NCBI RefSeq assembly: GCF_902167145.1
Contig: NC_050105.1
Coordinates: 121,413,898-121,477,897, forward strand
DNA: 64,000 bases
Source of the DNA: Zea mays
Lineage: Eukaryota; Streptophyta; Magnoliopsida; Poales; Poaceae
Direction of reading: 5' to 3'
The notes under the pieces were generated by a model that saw only the letters and a program-made list of their open reading frames with translations, did not search any database and had not been told where the DNA came from. The position numbers were made by a program, and so were the translations under genes. Numbering within the stretch: position 1 is the first letter of the stretch; the number at the start of each line of letters is the position of its first letter. Positions 53,036 to 64,000 of the stretch are shown here, piece by piece.

Positions 53036-56000
53036 TGTAACACCTCAAAATCTCATTTTGAGAATTATGTATTTTTTTTTCTTTTCATCTTGAATTAGAT
53101 TTTTTTTCACATAACTTTTGAAGTTACATCTCCTAAAACAAAAGTTTTATAGTAAAGATTCAATAAAAAGATTCTTCTATAAATTATTCTTTGATGAAGT
53201 TGATAAGTATTATAAGGATAAATATTAGAGCTTTACTTAATAGAGATTATACAAAAAAAACATATATATATCTTTAAAATAATTAGGTGGAGTAACATAT
53301 CCAAAAGTATGTACTTATGTAAGATAATAAACAAACAAATAAATAAAATAGTACTTCATCACATGTTGGATTTGGATTGTGCTTGTTATTTTGAAGATTA
53401 AATGTGAAACCAGAGTCAAATTTGAATTTGAAAATTTCAAATAAATAGAGATAGGAATAAAACAAAAATTCAAATGAAAAAAATAGAAAAAGGGAAAGAT
53501 GAATCGCTACCTGGGCCGAGGTCCTTGTTTTCGGCCCATTCCTAGCCTAAACCCTGCGTAGCCCACCCTCCCATTTCATTCGCGCGGGCCCAACGATACT
53601 CTCTTTTTCCCCCTGCACTCGGCTTGGGCCAATGTGGGCTCATTTTCCTCAGCCGCATGGTCCATCTGCAAGCTCAGCCGCACCTATCTAACTATCCCCG
53701 TGGGACCTTCTTGTCAGAGTTATCGTCTTCAATAGATTGGGGGCGGAATCCGTGGCCGGGGATGTAGCGACCCAACACGTGCTCGGCTAAATCGCTAGCG
53801 CGCATGCCGCAATACTCGCGGGTCGTCGCGGATCGTTGGGGGCCGGCGCGTCTCCCTATATAATCCTGGCCTCACCGCCTCGTCGTTCCATCCAAGCGCG
53901 TCGTGAACAGAGAGACCTGGGTCAGGGAAAAGAGAGAAGCCGGGGGCCCTTCGCCGTCGACACAGAGAACCGCGGGCGAGGTCGTGGTGTGCCGCCGGTG
54001 TGCGCGAGATCCGGGGTGGTTTACTCGTTGCCTGCGTTGGCGCGTGGACGGTTCGGCTTGCGGCAATCACTCGTCGGTGCACAGAATCCGCCGCGGATCG
54101 CAGGTCACCGTGGTCAAGGCCCCACACACCATAACCGCCGGTAAGAACCCCTCCATTGATTTCGCCATCCTCTCCGCTCTGTGTAGCATCCGTTCAATGG
54201 GAGTTTGGGCATCAGGGCACCGATCCGGCATGCTCCGGCGTGACCACTGTCGCGGCGCGGTGGTGTCGCTGCCCCTGTTGTTTGCCGTGAGCTAGAAGAT
54301 GCCCTTCCACCGTTGGATCCAAGGCCAGTGGTGAAGATTAGATCTAGTTCAATGTGGCGGGGACCGTCGATCTCGCTATGGGTGGCTAAGATTAGAGGCT
54401 TGTACCGGTTCGGCTCGGCTCGATCTCGACCGTAGATCGGTGTGTAAGCGGGCACAGTTGGTTTGGGGCTGTTTTAAATCATGGTCGTCGATCTCGTGAT
54501 CCGCGGCTCGGATGTATTGGTGGGTTGGGATCTAATCCGATCCCTGAATTCAGGATCGGACGGCTGTGATTAGCTCGTACCCCTTCGCCCCGGCATTTAT
54601 TCAAAAGAGTCCTTATGTTATTAGAATATAGATCCCGCCGTCCACTCTGGTGAATCGCTGTGTCTAGGACGCTTTTGCGCTTTAGCCCCTTTCCTTTTAT
54701 ATAATCATGCGAGCAATCCAGGAAAATAAGAAAACAGAGAAATACTTATAGAAATTGATTTTAATACAAAAATAAATCCATAAACTTATATAATTCATAT
54801 TAGATTCATTTTAGCTCCAAATTAAGTCATTTCAGTTGCTATAATTCTGTAATATTATGGTTTATCATCTAGTACCACAATTTTTACATGAAAGTCACAT
54901 TAAAATTTATATCCTAGTTAATCTTATATCATAATATCTTAGGAAATTCATAACTCCTTAACCGTAACTCCGATTTTAGTGGTTCTCATTCCCACGATCT
55001 CGTAGCAACGCGTAGACTATTATTATGCAGTATGTTCTTATGTTTGGTGTGATGTTAATTTTGTCTATACCATGTCTGTTTGTATTGCTACGACTAGCGC
55101 GAAGTTTCGAAGACCTGAAGAATCATCCTGGTAATAGGAATCTCAAGTCACAGGCAAGTTGTGCCCTTGATCACTTCTTTTACCCACTCATGTTCTAATT
55201 AATCATAATGATCTGCATAGGTTAATTTTGATGGGACCTAATAGGTTACCCTAGTTTGTTTATCCTGAATACCTTGTTTAACCCCTGAATCACTTGGGTA
55301 GTTCTGCTACTGCTTTATATGGTTTTGGGTTAATATTTCATTATATCTATGTTCCAATTATGTTGTTATTTTATTTATGTTCATGACAAGATCATTAAAT
55401 GTTAATTGGAACATAGAGCTTAACTTGAGAAACACGTGCCACCACAAGGGTTTATGGACGCCCTTGGCTGATTAATTAGGAAAGCTAGTGGAGGACTACC
55501 TTACCCGAAAGGGGCAAGGGCAGTAGGGGAGTGGTCAGTGTAGGGAGGCCCTCGGGAGGATTTTGCTGCGATGGCGGTCCTGCAAGGGATTCCTGCATTG
55601 GAGCTTCCTATAAACTGTAGCGGGTTTTCTGAAGCTAGTGGAACTTTGTAAAGGCCTCGTAGTGTTACCCTGCCTCGCCTCCTCGGTAGAGGTGTATAGG
55701 AAGTCGCGATCCCTTGGCAGATGGGTAACATGACTTGTGGGTAAAGGGTACCACCTCTGCAGAGTGTAAAACTGGTATACTAGCCGAGCTCACGGTCATG
55801 AGCAGCTCAGGACTCTCTGATGATTAATTTATGGAACTAAATTCAAATTGTCATATGCATTGCATCGCAGGTGATGTTGTTACTTTTGTTCTACTATTTA
55901 ATTGGGTTGGTATTTACTTATACTTAGTAATTGCTAATAAAATTTTGACCAACTTTAAAAGCAATGCTCAGCTCTAACCATCCTCTTTGGTAAGCCTTAC

Positions 56001-56389
56001 ACTTCACGTGAGCTCCCACCTTTGGCGAGTTCATGCACATTATTCCCCACAACTTGTTGAGCGATGAATGTATGTGAGCTCACTCTTGCTGTCTCACACC
56101 CCCCACAGGTCAAGAACAGGTAACAGGTACCGCAGGATGAGGCGCTTGGAGGATGCTGCGATGTGTTCGTGAGAGGTCTAGGCCGTCGTCTCCCAGTCAA
56201 CTTCGGGTTGCTGGACCGTTGTCTCCTTATAATGTAATTATCTATTTTGTATAGAACTCCTGTTATATAGTAAATATGTGACATTCGATCCTGTGCCATG
56301 ATTCATCATATGTGTGAGACTTGGTCCCAGCACACCTGATGATTATGTTCGCGCCCGGGTCTTGGTGCCCCGAAAACCCGGGTGTGACA
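53036..56389 (+). mobile_element. Solo LTR, 3354 bp
   Basis: It runs TGTAACACC...GGTGTGACA (inverted termini) with an exact target duplication CTAGA at 53031-53035 and 56390-56394. There is no internal domain. A TATA box TATATAAT lies at 53857-53864. The length and layout resemble the chromovirus LTRs at 4828, but the sequence is a different family. It is the product expected from recombination between two LTRs. Confidence 0.88.
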
Positions 56390-56394
56390 CTAGA

Positions 56395-56887
56395 ATGGCA
56401 GGGGGGTCATAGGAAACTTCGGCAACTCATTGTTTATTTTTCTTGATTAATAATAAAGCAAATTTGTACATTTGTGATGCTCCTTTAACCTTGTCAAACA
56501 GGATCTCACTTGACATGTAATGTTGTGATACATGATTTGTCGCGTGATTCTTTTAGGGCTTATTTGGATGTATAAATATTTGAGGGGCATATAATCATAT
56601 GCCCATCAATCCCCTCCAAACCCTCTACATCCGAGCAAGCCCTTACTCTCTTAGAGGCTCTGCCGATAAAAGGCACTCGCCACAACTCACAACTCGCTTG
56701 TCTACTTCGTATCTTTTCTTCACTATAAAACATTGTTTTTCCAGCAAGGCAACAGATGTCCTCTGGGCATTGTGATTTATACTGACTTTTCATTTACCCT
56801 GCAAGCTTATGCTTTCAAGCATGCATTATAACAGGAAAAAAATCTGAGGCGGGCTACTATTTCTGTACGTGCCCTGACCCTCTGTTA
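56395..56887. other. Intergenic sequence
   Basis: No ORF, RNA gene or repeat was recognised. Confidence 0.3.
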
Positions 56888-57012
56888 GACCTTGTTCGGT
56901 TATTCCTATCATATATGGATTGGATGGATTGAAAAAATTTATGAAAGATTTTGATTTGTTTGGAATTTAAACTCATCCAATCCACATGGATTGAGAGCAA
57001 AAAGAACACGCC
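56888..57012. mobile_element. Tourist/Harbinger-like MITE, 125 bp
   Basis: TTA duplications (56885-56887 and 57013-57015) flank imperfect inverted ends (GACCTTGTTCGG and, inverted, GGCGTGTTCTTT). The core contains two inverse copies of an ATGGATTGGATGG / CCAATCCACATGG motif. Confidence 0.6.
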
Positions 57013-57035
57013 TTAAGTGGTAAATATGGCTCCTA

Positions 57036-57650
57036 GAGGTGTCGATGTGGAATTTCCCACCGGGTTTAGACATCTCACACCCATCCCTATAAAGCTATAC
57101 TTATCCCCATCCTCATATCCATAACCATCATAGGTATACAATTCATCACATACACATCCCTATTCAGGTATCAAATCTCCAATGGGTCCCATCTTCGTCA
57201 TGAAAATTTTGATCACATTATATTTTTTATAGCATTAACAACTACACGACACCTAACAAACAATACATCACAAATAAATCTAGCATTTAACAAGAAAACA
57301 TTATTTAACCATGCAACAAAGTGACACATGAACTGGCGGCGTGGGGTGACGTCTAGTTGGCCGTATGGGTTGATGGATGTGTGATTAAAAGGGTTAGGAG
57401 AGGTAAAATTATTTGTTGGGCTTATTGCCTATTAGAATACATTCCTAATTTTACTGGGTAAATATTATCCATGGATAATCCGGTTCCGATTCTGCTTTTT
57501 ATACTCATACTCACATACCTAATCGGTAAAGAATTTCTCCTAAATCCGTACCCATATAGATTAAAATCTTCTTATACCTTAACTCTAGTAGAGAAATTTT
57601 CTATGACTTACCGGGTATCAGGTCCTCGTTTGTCGTTGACGAGACTGTTC
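57036..57650. mobile_element. Possible hAT-like MITE
   Basis: A TAGAGGTGTCGATG start resembles hAT ends. A loosely inverted CGTTGACGAGA lies near 57640. No target duplication was found. Confidence 0.3.
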
Positions 57651-58001
57651 GCTTGACTTCAATTAAAACTACTTTTATTATTTTTATAATGTTTTTCTAT
57701 GGATTGCAGATGTAGTTGGCTTTAATGCGAAGTTGTTCCGAAGTTGTTTTTGTCACCTCAGGGGCTCCTCTCCCTGCGTGCGGGCTTTCGTTTCGTGCAG
57801 TTGTGTGGTTTGCGAGCGCAGAGCAGTTCGTGGACGTGGAGCCAGGTGGTCTGCTGCCCGAAGAAGCCACACTACGCTCCACGCATCGCGTAGACGGCGT
57901 AGTTGGCTCGCGGGACCCCGGAGTCAGCATCGCGCCGCTCTCTCCCGAAGCTCGCGCGTCTCCTCGGCGCCCGGAGCGAGCCTGAGGCGCGCGGACAAAC
58001 G

Positions 58002-61000
58002 ATGTCCTCGCCGGCGGCGGCGACGCTGCACCCTTCCCCCACCTTCCTTGCCTCCGGCCCTCGCTACCGCCGCCGCGTGAGTGCTCTTGTGATTCTTCCC
58101 GCTCCCCCCCCCGAGTGTAATTTGGTGATGTATTCGGCTGGTGGAATCCACGCGCAGCGATACGGTTAGTAGGGTTCCAACGCCGTACCTCGTTCCGAAG
58201 CTGCCATATTCTTCTGGGAGGCCGCTTAACCATGGATCATCTGGTTCTAATTGACACGAAACTGTACAGTTGAGTGAGTGTTAGATTTGGAGGCTGATCC
58301 GGACACAATTGTTTGGATGATCGTTTTGTACCGAAGGGCCAGATTGATGGTTTGGATTTTCAGTATATGCTCGATCTGCGGGGGTAAGACCTTCCCCACA
58401 ACATTTCATTTAAGAGACCTTCAAACCCTCGAACTCTTGCACCATACACAATGGTACTGTAGCTCATGTGAGAATGTCCGCGACTGAGACCAGGCCTTAA
58501 ACCCGTGCTTTGATGTCGGACAGACGAGACTACAAGAGTCAAATTCAGAGGAGAGCTACTCAAATCACCTAACCAACTCAGCTAGAAGTACTCACCACCT
58601 AACCAACTCAGGTAGAAGCCCTTTCACGATTGTCAGTATATGCTATACACATAAATCATGATTTCCAGGTATGACACATACTGATTCAGTGATTCTGTTA
58701 GATAATGGTAGTTTGTTGGAGTGCTTCATTAAGCAGGAGAAAAATGGATATATCACACACACACACTACAAGTTGCTTGTCTGAGCCTTGTGCGTGTAAC
58801 ATTCAAGATTGAACGCGGCAAACCGACTGGGCTGTTCCAGAATAAGTTTGGTCTAAAGTAGCCATATGGTTTACGCCCATTCTGGCATCTGTTTAGTTTC
58901 CTTTGTTTACTTATATTCTGTTCAGTATAATGTTTGTTCATCCTGCTACATAATTTTGTTCTCAAAACTAAGTTTGCTTACTCTGGCGATGATCATTTGC
59001 AGGGACATCCATCTTCGAAGGTCAGCTTCCGAAGGTTGGCGCCACGATTAAAGGTCAATGCACTTTTTGGATGGCCTAGGGGGGACACGACAGCACGTGA
59101 ACTGATCCCTCCTGCTGAATCCTATACGCTCTCAGGGTCAGCCTCAGAGGTGTTTGTGTTTCTTGAGTGAACTCCTTTTTGAGGACCTATGCACCTAATT
59201 CATGATTTCCTTAATCACTCGTTTATTTCAGGTAGGTGCAAAACCACGTGAGGTGTCTATATCTGTTGCTTCTTCAATCATGGACATTCCTGCTGCGGAT
59301 TGGGATGCCTGTGCGTGTGATTTAGATGATCCTGGAAATTTTAACCCTTTCCTTACTTATGCATTCCTCTCAAGCTTAGAAGAATCAGGTTCTGCGGTCA
59401 AGGTAAGCACATAAAGCACCATGTATTCTCGTCGGATCATTATAAGACATTTCAGTTTTAATCACTGTTCACCTACTGCCTATACAGTTGTTTTGCCCGA
59501 ATAATGGCTAAACGATAGGTGACTGACTGTATAGCGTTTAGTGTTTATGTGAACACTAGTTTTAGTCGCTAAGTACCCAAGCTCCATTATATGCATGCAC
59601 AATGTTGAATACATTGGTTTTGACGATAAATTTGCTGTGTTTAATTGACAACAGAACCACAAACAAGATTTGTCTGCAATATCACTAGGCAAATTGAGAC
59701 ATCACAAATTATGAATGACCTATGATGAGGGAGTTCCTTTTCTATGTGCTTAGCAGTTAGCACCCATATGATTGTGATTCTTAATTCCACAGTTTCTTTC
59801 TTTTTGAAAAATATTGCCATAGATTGAACAAATATTAGATCTAATTTTTATTCTGTACCAATAATCATGGATGTACACTCTGTTATCTTATTGTCTTCCT
59901 TGTGACCTTGGTCGCCTCGACTGATTTCAGGAAACTGGCTGGTTACCTTTTCATATTGTTGCACGGGATGAGAATGGACATATTATAGGTGTTGTTCCAC
60001 TTTACCTTAAAAGGTTTAACATCGTTAACAAAATATCATCTCCTGTTTTCCTACTTGCGATGTAGTAGGTTCTCGTTTTATCTTGTTCATTGTCTGAGAG
60101 ACAACATTGTGAACTTGCAGCCATTCTAGGGGAGAGTTTGTGTTTGATCAATCATGGGCAGAAGCTTACTACAACTATGGCCTTGAATACTATCCAAAGC
60201 TCCAGTCTTGTGTGCCTTTTACTCCAGTAACTGGTCAAAGAATATTACTTCGAAATACATCATACCGTGATCAAGTTTTTGACGCACTAGTCAAAGGTTT
60301 GATGAGCCTCACTACCAAGGTATCTGGGTTAGCATTCTTGCAAATATTGGTTTAAAGTAGTGCCTACTAAGAATGCCTAAGAATTGTAGCAAACGTCCTA
60401 TAGTTATAGCGTCTATGTGCTACTGTTCATTGTTTCCACATTTTATCAGTTCTACTTCATATGGCATTGTGATATCCTCTAGGGCCCCACTATTTCTTAA
60501 TTCTTGAGTCATCTGTCTTCTTTCGTTCTTGTTTTCTTGACATTTACAGCTTATACCAAAGGGCACAAAGTATTTCGTTTAAATAGAATAATTTGATTGT
60601 CTGCTTGCAGCTACAAAGTTGCTAAAGCAGGGGTTGATCATTACTTAATTTGTGCGGGTGAGGAGTCAATGCTGAAGTATAAAAGTTTTAAATCCTGTCT
60701 CTCTTTACAACTCATGTTTCTATACATAGTGACAACTTGGGTTGCTTTGTTTATTTATCAACTACCTCTGTATAGCTCTTAAAAGACTGCCTTCAGATGT
60801 ATTGAACTAAGTTAATATCTGTTGGTTTCTTCTGCATTTCAGATGAATGTGTCATCATTACATATTACGTTTCCGTCCGAAGGTGAATTCAGTAAACTGA
60901 AGGATAGTGGGTTGTTACAAAGAATCGGGTTGCAATATCACTGGAGAAATCGGAATTACAAGAGGTGATAACACATTATGATATCAATAGCATTTTCTTC

Positions 61001-63994
61001 TGGAATCTGGATGGTTCGATGCTTGAAGTTGGGACTTCTAAGTCCTAACCCTATTGTACTGCAACTTGGGGGTTTGAATGCTTGGGTGGGACATCTCATT
61101 TTAAGAAAGTCTTGGTGGACTAAAAGTGCAAACAAGCTCACAGTTTGGGTGCAGCTAATATTTCCTCATATACTGTTAACTCAAGGCATTTTTCTGTTCT
61201 TTTTTCACGACCTCTCTTGTTTCTTAAAAAATATGACACTTGGCTGTAGTAATTTATCTTTAAATAGTGGTGAACCAGCTTGTTATAGCATGCTGGTTAG
61301 ACTTTATCTGTGGGCCATGAGGTTTTATACCTATTTTGGCTAATTTTTTTCCTTTATTAGTGCCAAAAGAAGTAGTTATCTTGACCAGATAATTGTAGCT
61401 AAGAGGCTAAGAGCACATTTCAGATTTTTTTTTGAGAACGCGCAGGAGAACTGCGCATCTTATATATTAGAGAGGAAAGGAAACATTACAAAAGAGGAGA
61501 TGTTGCTGAGCAAATCTCCCAAAGACCCACATAACCCCGAAGGGAAATACAGAATAGTACTGAAACTAGACCCGACCTCGCCCAGGGCAGCAACTAAGCC
61601 CATGCTCCCGATCTCCTTAGCTCCTGCTAATACCCAGCAAACACACTCATCTGAGAAACATCTAAAAATCCTGGGTAAGGATGGAGTCTCCCCATGAAAC
61701 ACTGCTCTGTTTCTCTGGAGCCATAGGCACCAAGCCCCCAGGATGATCAGAGAGTTAAGCCCTTTTTTCCTGGTCTTGATAACCCTAAGGCTCACCTTTC
61801 CCCACCAGTCTGCAAAATTCTCCTCATCAGCTGTCGGAGTGAGATGCCCCAAGCCAATAGCAGCAAGAATTGTATGCCAAAATTGCCGGGCAAAAATGCA
61901 CGCAATAAGGAGGTGCTGAATTGTCTCTTGGGCTTGATCACACATTGGGCAAACATCTAGGTGTGGCATCCCCCTCAACTGTAATCTGTCAGTTGTCCAA
62001 CATTTGTTCCTTATTGCCAACCAAAGGAAGAACTTGCATTTAGGAGGAGCCCATGTCTTCCATAATCTCTTCCAAGGCTCAAAAACAGTAGAGCCTAAGA
62101 AAAGGACTTTGTAGCAGGATTTAGAGGAGATCAGCCCTGATGCCTCATGTCTCCAAACATGGCGGTCTTCCTCCTGAGAAAGCTGCACCTCCCCTAAAGT
62201 ATCCCATAAGAAAAGAAATTGTTGATTCCAATCAAGGAAGGGGGGGTGTTGATATGTGCTATCCATTACCTGTTTTCAAGAGCCTGATCCACTGTCATAG
62301 AGGTAAGAGCTCGTTTAGCCACCTTGGACACCACTTCTGAAGCAAGATCTCTGATGGAGCATCCATTTAGCCACTTATCTGTCCAGAACAAGGTATTAGA
62401 GCCATTTCCCACATGAGAAATCAGAGATGCTGCAAAAAGGTCTTTAACATGCTGCTGAATGGGGATGGACAAGCCATGCCAAGGTCTGTGCCGATCTGTT
62501 TTTTGAAGCCAAAGCCATTTGATTTGAAGGGCCCAACACATGTGTTGTAAATTAGGAATCCCAAGCCCGCCATACTTCAAAGGTCTTGTGACTGTATCCC
62601 AGGCCACGAGGCAGCTGCCTCTCATTTCTCCCTCTCCACACAAATCCTTTTCTGATTTTATCAATTTTGTTAATCACCCACTTAGGGACATTCATAGCAA
62701 GGAAGAGATAAACTGGGATGGTTGAGAGTACAAAGCGCACAAGGGCTGTCCTTCCAGCAAGGTTGAGGAGCCTAGCTTTCCAATTTGGTAGCCTATCCGC
62801 AATCTTGTCAACCCAAGTCATCAAAATATTCCTGCTAAGCTTCTTATCTGAGATAGGCAGCTCCAAGTAAGTGCAAGGGAAGGAAGAAGGGGTGCATTGC
62901 AGAATGTTACACCCTTCATGCAGCAAATCATCCTCACATCTTATTGGGATGGCACAACTCTTGTGTAAATTAGTTACTAGGCCAGAAGCTTCTCCAAAAC
63001 AGTCAAGAATGAGTTTGACATAGTTTAGCTCATCCTCCCTAGGCTTGACAAACAAGACTACATCATCTGCATATAGAGATAATCTGGACTTCATAATGGC
63101 ACCTTCCAGACTAGACAACAATTGTTTTTCTTCTGCCACTTTGAAAAGGCTGCTGAGGACATCCATCACCAGGACAAAGAGCATTGGGGAGAGGGGGTCC
63201 CCTTGCCTCAAACCTCTGCGATGTCTGATCTGCTCCCCTGGAAATCCATTTAATAAAATTTGAGTCGATGAAGTGGCCAGCAAATTGGAAATAAGATTCC
63301 TCCACCTATTACCAAAGCCAAGGTGGGTTAATACCTCAAGAAGGAATGCCCAGGAAACAGAATCAAATGCCTTTGTTAAGTCCAATTTCAGAAAAAGGCT
63401 GGCCACTTTTTTCCTGTGTAAGGACTTACTTGAGTGCTGGACCAACATATAATTGTCATGAATGGGTCTGCCTCTAACAAAAGCACTCTGATTAGCCTCA
63501 ACCATCTTGTTGAGGAGAGGAGCAAGCCTATTAGCAAGGACCTTTGTGGACAGCTTTGCAACAGTAAATTGGAGAGATGGAGTTTTATCTGCCTGAAGCC
63601 TCCTGCTATGCTTTATCTGAAATGTGCACCAAGCATAGCATGTGGACCATCGTTTTGAAACAGTAAATTTTTTATGGAATCACTGCCTTGTTGATTTTGT
63701 GCTAAACTTTGTGAGATTACCTGTTAGTTGGCTAGTTTATTGTGATTTCTCAATGTGTGCTGATATTCTTTGTTCACCATGCCTTTTCAGTTTTGATGAG
63801 TTTCTGATGGATTTGAAGCAGCCTAAACGGAAGAATATCAGACAAGAACGTAAAAAGGTTTACCTTACGTAAAAAGGCTTACCTTCTTTTGGCTTAATTG
63901 ATTCAAATGTGCTTGTCAATTGAGGATAATCTTTTTTTCCCAGATTCCTGCCCAAAATTTGCAAATGAAGCGACTTCGTGGAGACGAAATAAAG
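58002..63994 (+). CDS. FemAB/GNAT-like (DUF482) protein, plastid type, partial
   Basis: Eight exons: 58002-58076, 59003-59149, 59232-59402, 59931-60013, 60121-60319, 60843-60964, 63791-63857, 63944-63994. All are GT-AG and in phase, 305 codons so far; the gene runs past the window. The first 60 residues look like a chloroplast transit peptide (SSKVSFRRLAPRLKVNALFG). The body matches the DUF482 / FemAB-like acyltransferase family: MDIPAADWDACA, FNPFLTYAFLSSLEESG, GWLPFHIV, GEFVFDQSWAEAYY, QSCVPFTPVTG, LHITFPSEGE, MDLKQPKRKNIRQERKK. Arabidopsis At2g23390 is the relative recalled. The family has bacterial homologues and an unknown substrate. Intron 6 holds a LINE. Confidence 0.88.
61460..62664 (-). 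pseudogene. LINE ORF2 C-terminal part with zf-RVT
   Basis: The frame 62664 to 62266 (KYGGLGIPNLQHMCWALQIK) ends at a stop at 62266-62268. The next frame from 62266 holds zf-RVT (WKTWAPPKCKFFLWLAIRN, CPMCDQAQETIQHLL, LGAWCLWLQRNRAVFH). Confidence 0.8.
62552..63505 (-). pseudogene. LINE reverse transcriptase fragment
   Basis: RT blocks are SAFVRGRPIHDNYML, KLDLTKAFDSVSWAFL, GLRQGDPLSPMLFVL and SLYADDVVLF (YADD kept). The frame is open for 317 codons, then shifts near 62600 (RGSCLVAWDTV in another frame). Confidence 0.85.
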
Positions 63995-64000
63995 GTAATT

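Larger units (their letters stand above)
61426..63614 (-). mobile_element. 5'-truncated LINE in intron 6 of the FemAB-like gene
   Basis: On the minus strand it ends in poly-A (plus T run from 61425) after the hairpin GCGCAGTTCTCCTGCGCG, as in the LINE at 39601. The element carries the end of ORF2: RT, linker and zf-RVT. It starts inside the RT domain, so it is 5' truncated. It is antisense to the host gene. Confidence 0.85.

Noticed and set aside
59137..59231. Donor at 59137 for exon 2 of the FemAB-like gene
   Set aside because: It would put TAG or TGA in frame in exon 3. The donor at 59150 keeps phase and leaves exon 3 open.
60597..60782. Possible extra exon of the FemAB-like gene after TGCTTGCAG
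   Set aside because: Exon 5 joins exon 6 in phase with family-consistent sequence (TTK then MNVSSLHITF). Including this segment adds stops.
1..64000. tRNA, rRNA or other structured RNA genes
   Set aside because: I saw no cloverleaf with A/B boxes and no rRNA-like sequence by eye. A tRNAscan or Rfam run would settle it.

Overview
The window looks like a stretch of a large grass genome. Zea mays or a very close relative fits best: copia elements of the SIRE/Maximus clade (Opie/Ji-like) lie nested inside one another, there is a chromovirus with 2.7-2.8 kb LTRs, a solo LTR of 3.35 kb, hAT MITEs, plant L1-type LINEs and a Helitron carrying gene fragments, and the genes that remain are plant genes. 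The species call is inference; no database search was possible. No rRNA, tRNA, CRISPR array or bacterial operon was seen.

Layout. 1-466: first exon of a lipid-transfer-like gene on the minus strand. 467-3810: a young gene-transducing LTR retrotransposon inserted 22 bp upstream of that gene's ATG (5-bp target duplication GAGGG, LTRs differing at one site). 3811-4827: the displaced promoter side of the same gene, with a 431-bp hAT MITE, then an old LTR remnant. 4828-15937: a complete but heavily stop-ridden chromovirus (TSD ACGTG) with an extra ORF upstream of gag. 15938-16862: the rest of the old LTR remnant. 16863-35670: a copia element on the minus strand ('B'), its pol split by a 743-bp hAT element (20579-21321) and its integrase region split by a second, younger copia element ('C', 22343-31713).

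36066-38786: an apparently intact intronless PPR gene (E subclass, mitochondrial type, resembling Arabidopsis At5g08490/SLG1). 39601-42415: a 5'-truncated LINE split by a 1.9-kb non-autonomous LTR element ('D', 40273-42192) whose only ORF contains tandem protein repeats. 42847-42984: a near-perfect inverted duplication able to fold into a long hairpin. 43052-43842: hAT-like and Stowaway-like MITEs. About 43843-49296: a probable Helitron carrying pieces of three unrelated genes (ChaC-type gamma-glutamylcyclotransferase, a large glycine-rich membrane protein, an ARM-repeat protein), with a clear 3' hairpin and CTAG end.

49505-52162: an intact five-exon DUF1771-Smr gene whose promoter lies directly downstream of the Helitron. 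52260-52860: a copia RNase H fragment. 53036-56389: a solo LTR (TSD CTAGA). 56888-57650: small MITEs. 58002 to the window end: the first eight coding exons of a plastid-type FemAB/GNAT-like (DUF482) protein gene, with a 2.2-kb LINE in intron 6.

The host genes (LTP, PPR, Smr, FemAB-like) are unrelated and only neighbours. The nesting order is readable: within the copia stack, the ancient LTR came first, then B (LTRs about 2.5-3% apart), then C (about 1.5%). The youngest insertion is the gene-transducing element at the left (about 0.3%).
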